64,000 nt of DNA from the NCBI GenBank assembly GCA_963733505.1, contig CAVTDW010000028.1, positions 186,001-250,000 on the forward strand, given 5' to 3'. The DNA comes from JALYXV01 sp963733505. GTDB taxonomy: Bacteria > Actinomycetota > Acidimicrobiia > Acidimicrobiales > Palsa-688. The notes beneath the pieces are model-generated. The model had not been told where the DNA came from. It did no database searches and saw nothing but the letters and a program-made list of their open reading frames with translations. A program made the translations under genes and the position numbers. Every line of letters begins with the position of its first letter. The first letter of the stretch is position 1. Positions 15,107-23,079 of this stretch are shown one piece after another.

Positions 15107-17808
15107 CGAAGCTCTAGCCGAGCGCCGGCTGCGGCTGCGGCTGCGGCGCCGCCGGAGCCGCGTCTGCTCCCGGGACGGTGGCGATATCGGTCAGCACGGA
15201 GTCGGTGAGCTGGCCGGAATCGACGGCTACGAGGGGCTCGACGCGGCTCGGCGGGTTCGACGAGTTCGACGGGCTCGGCGGGTTCGACGGGGAGGATGAC
15301 GGCGACGCTCGTCCCGCCCGCGACGGGCTCCAAGGTGATCGTGCCGCCGTGGGCATCGACGATGCCCCGGGCGATCGCCAGCCCCAACCCCGCACCGGGT
15401 GCCGAGGTCACGCCACGCTCGTGAGGCAGGAAGACCCGCTCCGCCAGGTCCTGGGGGATGCCAGGACCGTCGTCGATTACCCGCACCGTGACCCGGTCGC
15501 CGCCGGCGCTGACCTGAGTGCTCACCCGCACCTTGGTCAGGCCGGAACCGTGCCGCAGGGCGTTGTCGACCAGGTTCACGAACACCTGCTCGAGACGGTC
15601 ATGGTCAGCCCAGACGGGTGGCAGGGCGAAGCTCTCGACCAGTTCGATGGATGAACCGGGGCCTTCCTGCACGCAGCGGCACGCCGCCTGCAGCACCAGG
15701 CCGAGGTCACACCAATCCGGAACCAGCCGCAGCGTTCCCGAGTCGATCGCACTGAAGTCGAGCAGGTCGCCGACCAGGCGCCCCATCCGGGCCGACTCCG
15801 ACGCGATCGAGTCGAGAAACCGTTCCTGCGACGAGACGTCCCAGCTGACATCCTGCTGACGCAGCGTCGAGGCGTAGCCCTGGATGGCGGTCAGCGGGGT
15901 TCGCAGCTCGTGGTTCAGCCGGGAAAGGAAATCGCGTTGCATCTGCTGCGATCGTCGCAAGGACTCTGCTTCGGCGTGCCCCCGTTCGAGCGCCTCTCGT
16001 TCCAACGCCAGGCGCAGCGATCGTGCGGCATCATCGAGCAAGTCGAGCGCCTCGTCTGACAACCGACTGCTGTCGGCCCACCAGACCGTGACGACCGTCC
16101 GGCCGCCGGGCGCCGCGATCGGCACCGCGATCACGTCGGGGCCGACCGGTCGAGCTCGATTGAGCCGGCTGGTCGCAAGCACGAGCGCCGCAGCCCGGTC
16201 CTGCTGGTCGGCCGAGCGGGCCGCGGCAGCCTGTCCGAGTGGGGTGGGGGCCAGGTGGGACGCCTGCCCATCGGGAGGGTGGAGTGCGATGGCGTCGGCA
16301 CCAAGCCCTCGGCAGAGGGCGAGCAATGCCAGCGCCAATCCGCCTTCGGTCGGCTGCGGTCCGGCGAGGCGGTCGAGCACGTCCCGCAGTGTTTCGAGGA
16401 TCAGGTTGCGGCGGGTGGCATCGGCGAGCAGACGCTCGCGCTCGATGGCGGCCGCGGCATGGCTGGCATAGAGGCCCACCAGCTCCAGCTGATCGGGCCT
16501 TGGCCGGCCGACCGTATCGGCGAAGACGGTGATCGTCCCGAGTACGCCGTCCGCACCGACGATGGGCACCGACCAGGAACTACGGGGTTCGCTCGGTTCG
16601 CCCGACCGGAAGCGGGCGCACAGCGGGTCGCTGCGCATGTCCTCGACCACGACCGCGGTCCCTGTTGCCGCGGCCAGCCCCGGCGGCCCACCGTCGGCGG
16701 CAACGGGCAGCGATTCGACCGCTTGCATCAGCGCGGGCGAAAGGCCCATCGCGGCCGAACGTCGAAGCCGGACCCGTGCCGCTGCCAACCCGGGTGCGGC
16801 AGGTGCCGCGGGTGCCTCGGGTGCGTCGACCGGCGCCTCGAGACGGCTTGAGCCACGGCGGGTGAGCACATCGTCGCCCTGGTCCAGCAGGTGAACACAC
16901 AGCTGTTCCACCGCCAGGGCTTCGACCATCGCCGACACGATCAGCGGCAGGCTGGCCCCTGGGTCGACATCGCCCAGCTGTTCCACCAAGCTGCGCAGCC
17001 GCTGCAGCTGGCGCCGAGCGGTGGACTCGGTGGTGATCCCCGAGATCATGGCGACCACGTCGTCGGGGTGGACCTCGAGCGGCGATACCACGGCCCCAAT
17101 CCGGCCGTCACGAAGGATGGCAATGCGGTCAGCCAAGGCGAACACCTGCTCCAGCCGGTGCGACACCAGCAAAATGGCGGTGCCGGCGTCGCGCAGCTTG
17201 GCCAGCAACCGGTCCACGACGGCGGTTTCGTTCACACCGAGTGACGCCGTGGGCTCGTCGAGGGCGAGAACCGTGGGATTGAGCCGGACTGCGCACGCAA
17301 TGGCGACCAGCTGGCGCTGCCCGCCCGAGAGGAGTCCGACGGGACGCTGGAGGTCGGTGGCCGGGAGGTTCAACCGGCGGAACAACGCCGAGGCCATCTT
17401 CAGCATGGCCACGTCACTGAGTAGGAAGCGGTCCACCCGCTCGTCACCGAGGAACAGGTTGGCGACGACGGTGAGGTTGTCGCATAGCACCAGGTCCTGC
17501 CAGACGACGGCGAGTCCCTGATCGCGGGCGCCGATGGGGTCGGCGGCCAAGGGGCGGCCCCCGAGCTCGACGCTGCCGGCGTCGATCGAATCGGTGCGGG
17601 CCAGGCACCGCACGACCGTCGATTTGCCGGCCCCGTTCTCACCGACCAGGGCCAGGATCTCGCCCCTGCGCAGATCGAAGTCGATGCCCCGTAGCACGTC
17701 GAGACGCCCGAATCGCTTCTGCAACCCCCGGACGCGGAGTACCGGGACCGAAGCCGAATCCGCTGGCACCTCGGGAGATTGCCCGCCGGGATCGTGGCGG
17801 TCGAGCAT
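15010..17808 (-). CDS. ABC ATPase - GAF - histidine kinase fusion (3' frameshift)
   Basis: A rare fusion of about 930 residues. From ATG 17808: residues 20-260 are a sugar-type ABC ATPase (Walker A GENGAGKST at 56-64, signature LSGGQRQ at 160-166, LALDEPTASLG, LLVSHRLEQ), close to the transporter ATPase at 12.2 kb. One and perhaps two GAF-like domains span about 270-600. A HisKA H-box RLNHELRTPL puts the phospho-His at 633, then N-box NLVDNALRHG, DDGPGIP and GAGLGLAIARG complete the kinase. After repeated VEPAEP residues the frame runs into unlikely codons and stops at 15010, overlapping the regulator by 97 bp; a +1 shift near 15240 gives a tail ending at 15114, just before the regulator. The kinase probably senses transporter state or sugar (inference). 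Confidence 0.85.
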   Translation of the reverse strand: MLDRHDPGGQSPEVPADSASVPVLRVRGLQKRFGRLDVLRGIDFDLRRGEILALVGENGAGKSTVVRCLARTDSIDAGSVELGGRPLAADPIGARDQGLAVVWQDLVLCDNLTVVANLFLGDERVDRFLLSDVAMLKMASALFRRLNLPATDLQRPVGLLSGGQRQLVAIACAVRLNPTVLALDEPTASLGVNETAVVDRLLAKLRDAGTAILLVSHRLEQVFALADRIAILRDGRIGAVVSPLEVHPDDVVAMISGITTESTARRQLQRLRSLVEQLGDVDPGASLPLIVSAMVEALAVEQLCVHLLDQGDDVLTRRGSSRLEAPVDAPEAPAAPAAPGLAAARVRLRRSAAMGLSPALMQAVESLPVAADGGPPGLAAATGTAVVVEDMRSDPLCARFRSGEPSEPRSSWSVPIVGADGVLGTITVFADTVGRPRPDQLELVGLYASHAAAAIERERLLADATRRNLILETLRDVLDRLAGPQPTEGGLALALLALCRGLGADAIALHPPDGQASHLAPTPLGQAAAARSADQQDRAAALVLATSRLNRARPVGPDVIAVPIAAPGGRTVVTVWWADSSRLSDEALDLLDDAARSLRLALEREALERGHAEAESLRRSQQMQRDFLSRLNHELRTPLTAIQGYASTLRQQDVSWDVSSQERFLDSIASESARMGRLVGDLLDFSAIDSGTLRLVPDWCDLGLVLQAACRCVQEGPGSSIELVESFALPPVWADHDRLEQVFVNLVDNALRHGSGLTKVRVSTQVSAGGDRVTVRVIDDGPGIPQDLAERVFLPHERGVTSAPGAGLGLAIARGIVDAHGGTITLEPVAGGTSVAVILPVEPAEPVELVEPAEPRRAPRSRRFRPAHRLRADRYRHRPGSRRGSGGAAAAAAAGARLELRWRRTRRSSWWWRTTATSSISSGPTSWCGGSA
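15245..15289. repeat. Perfect 18-bp direct repeat near the kinase 3' end
   Basis: GGCTCGGCGGGTTCGACG occurs at 15245-15262 and again at 15272-15289. It encodes the VEPAEP-type tail of the kinase and lies at the point where the reading frame appears to slip. Confidence 0.8.
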
Positions 17809-17943
17809 TCGACAAGTGTGCCTCAAACGCTTCTCGATCGGATGGAGTCGCGTCACGCAGCCTGGGTAGCGCCACGTTGAACGGTCGCTGACATCTCGGT
17901 GCCGGCCCTTTCGGCTCCACGACCGACGCGACATACTCCCGTC

Positions 17944-19470
17944 ATGGTCTTGTCTCGGCGGCAGTTTCTCGCCGGAGCTGGTGCCCTCGGTGGCATGGCG
18001 GCGCTGACTCCCGCGGCGTCGGCACTCGCCAAGGTCGCCCCGCTCTCCGCCGCCCGGCCCTCCGCATCAGCGGCATCAGCGCCATCAGCGGCAACGACTG
18101 CGACCCTGCCACCGCCCTCGCAGGCCGGCTTCGACCACGTCGTGGTGCTGTGCATGGAGAACCGGTCCTTCGATCACCTGCTGGGCTGGATGCCCGGCGC
18201 CAATGGACGCCAGAGTGGCCTCAACTACCCCGACCGGGCGGGCGTCCTCCATCCCACGTACCGCTTGAACACATTCCAGGGTTGCGGCCACCAGGACCCG
18301 AACCATTCGTATGGCGGCGCCCGGACGGAGTACGACGGCGGTGCCTGCGACGGCTGGCTCAAGGTCAACGATGCCTTCTCCATCGGTTACTACACCCAGC
18401 CCGACTTGCCGTTCCTGGGCCAGGCGGCGCCCGCCTGGACGGTATGCGACAACTACTTCGCCGCGACCCTTGGCCCGACATTCCCCAACCGGCAGTACCT
18501 GCACTCGGCTCGAACGGATAGGACCAGCGACACCTTCACCCTGACCGCCTTGCCGACGATCTGGGACCGCCTGATGGCGGCGGGGGTTTCGGCCAACTAC
18601 TACTTCAACGACCTTCCGTTTCTCGCCCTCTGGGGAGCCAAGTACCTCGGCATCAGCCAGACCTTCTTGCAGTTCAAGCTGGCGGCGGCGTTGGGAACGC
18701 TCCCCGCGGTGTCCTACGTCGACCCGACGCTCGGCCTCGAACTGGTCGATGGCCTGACCAGCGATGATCACCCCCACGGCGACATCCGCAACGGCGAGGC
18801 CTTCATGAACCTCGTCTATCAGGCGGTTACGACCAGCCCGAACTGGCATCGGACGGTGTTGGTGATCACCTTCGACGAATGGGGCGGCTTCTTCGATCAC
18901 GTGGCACCCACCACCGCTGCCGACACCAATCCCGCCTTGACCGGACTCCGGGGCTTCCGTGTCCCCTGCCTGGTCATCTCGCCCCTGGCGACGCGCGGCG
19001 CAGTCGCCCACGGCCTGTTCGACCACACGTCGATACTGAAGCTCATCGAGTGGCGGTGGGGCCTGGCGCCACTCACGGCGCACGACGGCGCGGCCAACAA
19101 CCTGGCCGAGGTCCTCGACTTCGCAAGTCCACCCTCAGCTGGTGGCGCCGCAATGGAGGGTCGACTCGCAGTTCGTCCTTCCCTGCCTCCTGGCCGGTAC
19201 CCAACCCCTCGGACCGGGGTCCAGTGTCCCCGTCCCCGCCCCGGCGGCCGCGTCAAACCGAGCCAGCGCCACCACCGCCGCCAGGGCCACCGCCCAGGCA
19301 TCGTGGTCCGGCCTGCGCCGCCAGGCCGTCGCCCACGGGTGGTCGTTGCCGACCGAGGCTGCCGAATGAGGCCGGACCATCTGTTTGACGCCCGCTGCTA
19401 TACGCGTAGCTTCGACAACGGCGGCGCTCGACCCAGGCGACTCCTGGGTGCCGGCCGATCGAGATCTTGA
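17944..19470 (+). CDS. Tat-exported phosphoesterase (phospholipase C / acid phosphatase family), frameshifted 3' end
   Basis: Secreted phosphoesterase. Residues 1-30 carry a twin-arginine signal (SRRQFLAG plus hydrophobic stretch). The catalytic core starts at VVVLCMENRSFDHLLGW, includes GPTFPNRQYLHS and ends with VITFDEWGGFFDHV and FDHTSILKLIEWRW, the family's metal and catalytic motifs. Substrate (phospholipid or phosphomonoester) is unknown. ATG 17944 follows CATACT by six bases. After about 19130 the frame becomes Arg/Pro-rich; the +1 frame continues plausibly (PQLVAPQWRVDSQF to GLRRQAVAHGW) and stops at 19369, so a single-base frameshift near 19130-19140 is likely. Confidence 0.82.
   Translation: MVLSRRQFLAGAGALGGMAALTPAASALAKVAPLSAARPSASAASAPSAATTATLPPPSQAGFDHVVVLCMENRSFDHLLGWMPGANGRQSGLNYPDRAGVLHPTYRLNTFQGCGHQDPNHSYGGARTEYDGGACDGWLKVNDAFSIGYYTQPDLPFLGQAAPAWTVCDNYFAATLGPTFPNRQYLHSARTDRTSDTFTLTALPTIWDRLMAAGVSANYYFNDLPFLALWGAKYLGISQTFLQFKLAAALGTLPAVSYVDPTLGLELVDGLTSDDHPHGDIRNGEAFMNLVYQAVTTSPNWHRTVLVITFDEWGGFFDHVAPTTAADTNPALTGLRGFRVPCLVISPLATRGAVAHGLFDHTSILKLIEWRWGLAPLTAHDGAANNLAEVLDFASPPSAGGAAMEGRLAVRPSLPPGRYPTPRTGVQCPRPRPGGRVKPSQRHHRRQGHRPGIVVRPAPPGRRPRVVVADRGCRMRPDHLFDARCYTRSFDNGGARPRRLLGAGRSRS
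19385..19412 (+). promoter_or_regulatory. Candidate promoter for the second phosphoesterase
   Basis: TTGACG at 19385-19390 and TAGCTT at 19407-19412 are separated by 16 bp, about 94 bp before ATG 19506. It would lie just after the corrected end (19369) of the preceding gene. Confidence 0.35.
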
Positions 19471-19505
19471 TCTCCTCACCCTGGTCCCAGCGATTGGAGG
19501 ACGGC

Positions 19506-21929
19506 ATGCAGGTGTTCCGGCGGTTCGGACGGATGTCTGCGATTTCGGTCGCGGTGGCGACATCGGCTCTCGGCCTCTCAGCGGTGGCGGCCGCGCCCGC
19601 ACCCGCACCCGCGTACACGAGCGCGGCCTCGGTCGCCCCCAGTGGCTGCCAGCTGGGCAACGGCGTCTCCCACGTCATCGAGATCACCTTCGACAACGTG
19701 CACTTCTTCCGGGACAACCCGAACGTCCCCTCCGACCTCGAACTCATGCCCCACCTGCTCAACTTCGTCGAGCACAACGGCACCATGCTCTCCAACAACC
19801 ACACACCGCTGATCGCCCACACGGCCAACGACAGCCTCACCAACTACACCGGTCTGTACGGCGACCGCCACGGCATGCCGATCAGCAACACCTTCCAGGC
19901 CTACAACGCCGACGGGACGACCGACAAGGGCGTCTCGTTCGCCTACTGGACCGATCCCATCTTCGACGTCTCCTCGCCGAACAACCCCGGCCACGACACC
20001 AATCCGTCGATGGTGTACTCACCGGTCCCGCCCGGTTTCGCCAAGCCGGCGGTGGCACCGAACACCATCACCCCGGCGCCGTGGGTGCCGTACACCCGCG
20101 CCGGCTGTGACGTCGGCAACGTGTCCACCGCCAACATGGTCCTGGAAAACGCCGCCGTCGACATCCCCAAGGTCTTCGGGCCGTCGTCCGCCGAGAGCGC
20201 GCAACTGGCGGCCGACTCTGACCCGTTCAAGGATCCCGAGGTGGCTGACTATCTCGGTATCGGCGTCCATTGCGCCCAGGGCAACAGCTTCTGTGGCTCC
20301 GCCAGCGCCGTGAAGTTCGGTCAGAGCACGCCGACGGCGACCGCGGTTCCCGACGCGTTGCCGACCGAACCCGGTGGCTACAACGGGTTCGAGGCGCTGT
20401 TCGGCCATCGCTACGTCGCCCCGCAACTGGGCGCCGGCACGCCCAACCTGACGCACAACGGCTTCCCCGTCACCAATGCCGCCGGCAATCTGGTCGACCT
20501 GGCGGGCAACCAGATCAACGGCGCCTTCCTGACCAACCACCCCGGCTTCCCCGGCTTCGGGCCGATCAACGCCGCCCAGTCGCTGGCCTACGCCGCCGAC
20601 ATGCAGGAGTCCGGCGTGCCGGTCGTCCAGGCCTACATCGCCGACATCCACGGCAACAACGACCGCAGCATCGCCGCCTGCGCCCACGCGCCCGCAGCGC
20701 TCGGCTCGGGTGACCCGTGCTACATCGCCCAGGCCCAGGCATACGACGCGGCGTTCGCCACCTTCTTCCAGCGCCTGGCCGCGGACGGCATCAACACCAG
20801 CAACACCGAGTTCGTCGTGACGGCGGACGAGGGCGACCACGAGGCCGGCGCCAACGTGGGCCGGGCCATCGAGCCCACGCCGCCCAACTGCGACGGCGCC
20901 GTCGTGACCGGTACGACCGTCACACCCGACGTCGCCTGCACGTACCCGGCCGGGACCTTCGGCGAGCTCAACACCAACGTCAAGGGCCTCCTGGTCACCC
21001 AGAAGAACAACACCACCCCCTTCAGCCTCGAAGCGGACTCCGCCCCGCAGTTCTACGTCACCGGCCAGCCGCCTCGGACCAACCCCGCGGTCCGCCAGCT
21101 GGAACGCGACTCGGCCGGGTTGACGGCCGCCAACCCATACTCGGGCAACCCCAACGAGACGATCGCCAACTACCTCGCCGACCCCGTCGAGGAGTCGATC
21201 CTGCACATCGTCAACGCCGACCCGGCGAGGACGCCGACGTTCACGATGTTCGCCAAACCGGACTACTTCCTCTTCAACGGCGCCCCGAACTGCACCGCCG
21301 CCTGTGTCTCCATCAACACCGGATTCGCTTACAACCACGGTGACTATGCGGCCGAGATCGACACCACCTGGCTGGGCCTGGCCGGCCCGGGGGTAGCCAA
21401 CAAGGGCGTCGACGGTCTGGGCCCGTCCCAGGGACCGAGCTCGGCGGGACCCAACAGCGGCAACGTGACCATCCCCGGGAGCGGCACGACCGGCACCTGG
21501 ACCGACCACACCGACATCCGGCCCACGCTCTTGCACCTCGTCGGCCTGAAGGACGACTACATCCAAGACGGCCGGGTGATCACCGAAGACCTGACCTCGG
21601 TGCCCGCGGCGCTGAGCCTGCCCGCCGTCCAGTCGCTCTCCCAGGTGTACAAGCAGCTCAACGCCAGCGTCGGGCTCTTCGGGACGGCCACCTTGATGGC
21701 CTCCACCCACGCCTTGGCCAGCGCCAGCCCCGCCGACTCGCACTACACGGTCATCGAGCAGCAGCTGCTCGGCCTCGGACAGCGGCGCGACACCCTGGCA
21801 ACCGCCATCAAGAACGAACTGAACGCCGCCGAGTTCAACGGCACGCCGATCTCCTTTGGGATCGCGCTGTCACAGACCATTCAGGCCCAGACACTCATCA
21901 CCATGGCCCAGAGGCTGGCCACCTCGTAA
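19506..21929 (+). CDS. Secreted alkaline-phosphatase-superfamily phosphoesterase
   Basis: An 807-residue exported protein. ATG 19506 has an excellent ribosome site, GGAGG five bases upstream. Signal peptide about residues 1-38 ends in an Ala/Pro-rich stretch. HVIEITFDNVHFFRDNP, HTANDSLTNYTGLYGDRHG, FVVTADEGDHE and TWTDHTDIRPTLLHLVG fit the alkaline phosphatase/phosphoesterase superfamily, where acidic and His residues bind two metals. Substrate is unknown. It follows another phosphoesterase in the same direction, which suggests a shared role in phosphate or lipid scavenging, and ends at a strong hairpin. Confidence 0.75.
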   Translation: MQVFRRFGRMSAISVAVATSALGLSAVAAAPAPAPAYTSAASVAPSGCQLGNGVSHVIEITFDNVHFFRDNPNVPSDLELMPHLLNFVEHNGTMLSNNHTPLIAHTANDSLTNYTGLYGDRHGMPISNTFQAYNADGTTDKGVSFAYWTDPIFDVSSPNNPGHDTNPSMVYSPVPPGFAKPAVAPNTITPAPWVPYTRAGCDVGNVSTANMVLENAAVDIPKVFGPSSAESAQLAADSDPFKDPEVADYLGIGVHCAQGNSFCGSASAVKFGQSTPTATAVPDALPTEPGGYNGFEALFGHRYVAPQLGAGTPNLTHNGFPVTNAAGNLVDLAGNQINGAFLTNHPGFPGFGPINAAQSLAYAADMQESGVPVVQAYIADIHGNNDRSIAACAHAPAALGSGDPCYIAQAQAYDAAFATFFQRLAADGINTSNTEFVVTADEGDHEAGANVGRAIEPTPPNCDGAVVTGTTVTPDVACTYPAGTFGELNTNVKGLLVTQKNNTTPFSLEADSAPQFYVTGQPPRTNPAVRQLERDSAGLTAANPYSGNPNETIANYLADPVEESILHIVNADPARTPTFTMFAKPDYFLFNGAPNCTAACVSINTGFAYNHGDYAAEIDTTWLGLAGPGVANKGVDGLGPSQGPSSAGPNSGNVTIPGSGTTGTWTDHTDIRPTLLHLVGLKDDYIQDGRVITEDLTSVPAALSLPAVQSLSQVYKQLNASVGLFGTATLMASTHALASASPADSHYTVIEQQLLGLGQRRDTLATAIKNELNAAEFNGTPISFGIALSQTIQAQTLITMAQRLATS

Positions 21930-21949
21930 CAGGCAATCTGGGGAAAAGT

Positions 21950-21979
21950 CCCCGCCGGCTGATCCCCCAGCCGGCGGGG
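21950..21979 (+). terminator. Strong GC hairpin, likely terminator
   Basis: CCCCGCCGGCTG at 21950-21961 pairs perfectly with CAGCCGGCGGGG at 21968-21979 around a 6-nt loop, 20 bp after the phosphoesterase stop. No T-run follows, as is common in actinobacteria. Confidence 0.7.
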
Positions 21980-22100
21980 GGACGAGCGCCACCCCGGCGC
22001 GGGCTGCCGCAATCCTCCAGAACCGGGGAAGCCCCCGAACCCGTCGCCCGGGCATGTCGCCCCGGCCGCGGCCGCCACCGGCGGGAGATCGGCGCTGCGG

Positions 22101-22106
22101 TAGCTT
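22101..22106 (+). promoter_or_regulatory. Leaderless -10 box (TAGCTT)
   Basis: TAGCTT ends seven bases before ATG 22114 with no ribosome site between, supporting that start for the oxidoreductase. Confidence 0.45.
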
Positions 22107-22113
22107 GGCTCAG

Positions 22114-23079
22114 ATGAAGGCCGTCGTCACGACCGGGGCCAACGACGGCATTCCGGCGGTGGAGGATCGGCCCGACCCGACCCCGGGGGTGGGCGAGATC
22201 CTGGTCCGCGTCCGCGCCGCAGGGGTCAACAACGCCGACCTCCTCCAGGTCCGAGGTCTCTACCCGGCGCCACCCGGCTCACCTCCGGACATACTGGGAC
22301 TCGAGTTGGCCGGCGAAGTCGTGGCCAACGGGCCCGGCGCCAGCCGCTTCCAACGAGGCGACCGGGTCATGGCGGTGGTCGGCGGGGGTGCCCACGCGAC
22401 CTTGGCGGTAGTCCACGAGCGGCTGGCCATGCCCGTTCCCGAAGGATTGTCGTGGGCTGAGGCGGGCGGTTTTCCCGAGGCGTTCACCACCGCCCACGAC
22501 GCCTTGTTCACCCAGGGCGAACTCGGACCCGGGGCCCGGGTGTGCATCCACGGCGCCGCAGGCGGCGTCGGAAGTGCGGGCGTCCAGTTGGCAGGCGCCG
22601 TCCATGCCCACATCGTGGCGACGGTCCGCAACCCGACCCAGCGCCCGGCGGTCGAGCAGCTCGCCCCCGGCGTCACCGCGGTCGACCCGGACGGCTTCGA
22701 CGCCTGCGGCCCCTTCGACGTGGTGCTGGAGCTCATCGGCGCCCCCAATATCAAGGCCGACCTGTCCTCACTGGCCCCGGGCGGCCGCATCGTCGTCATT
22801 GGCGTGGGCGGCGGCGCCGAGGCTCAGATCAACCTGCACGCCCTCATGTCCGTCCGAGGCCGGATCATGGCGTCGACGCTGCGTAGCCGGCCCCTGGAGC
22901 AGAAGGCCGACGCCGCCCGCCGGGTCGAATCGCAGGTCCTGCCCCTGGTGGCCCAACGCCTGATCCGGGTTCCCGTTGCCGCCACCTACCCGCTCGACGA
23001 CGCGGCCGCGGCCTACGCTCGCTTCGCCGAAGGAGCCAAGCTGGGCAAGATCGTGCTGATGGCGGGCGAAACGCCATGA
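22114..23079 (+). CDS. Zinc-type alcohol dehydrogenase-like / quinone oxidoreductase
   Basis: A 321-residue NADPH:quinone-oxidoreductase-type MDR enzyme. GroES-like N-terminal half (VLVRVRAAGVNNADLLQVRG, LGLELAGEV, GDRVMAVVGGG) and a Rossmann half with CIHGAAGGVGSAGVQLA at about 147-163. Zinc-binding cysteines of true alcohol dehydrogenases are absent, as in quinone oxidoreductases. It overlaps the next gene by 4 bp (ATGA), so it is the first gene of an operon with the metallo-hydrolase/Rieske protein and probably the FGGY kinase. Confidence 0.88.
   Translation: MKAVVTTGANDGIPAVEDRPDPTPGVGEILVRVRAAGVNNADLLQVRGLYPAPPGSPPDILGLELAGEVVANGPGASRFQRGDRVMAVVGGGAHATLAVVHERLAMPVPEGLSWAEAGGFPEAFTTAHDALFTQGELGPGARVCIHGAAGGVGSAGVQLAGAVHAHIVATVRNPTQRPAVEQLAPGVTAVDPDGFDACGPFDVVLELIGAPNIKADLSSLAPGGRIVVIGVGGGAEAQINLHALMSVRGRIMASTLRSRPLEQKADAARRVESQVLPLVAQRLIRVPVAATYPLDDAAAAYARFAEGAKLGKIVLMAGETP

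Noticed and set aside
20019..21743. Long minus-strand frame opposite the second phosphoesterase
   Set aside because: Val/Gly/Arg-rich antisense product without start signals; the plus strand gene has signal peptide, ribosome site and motifs.
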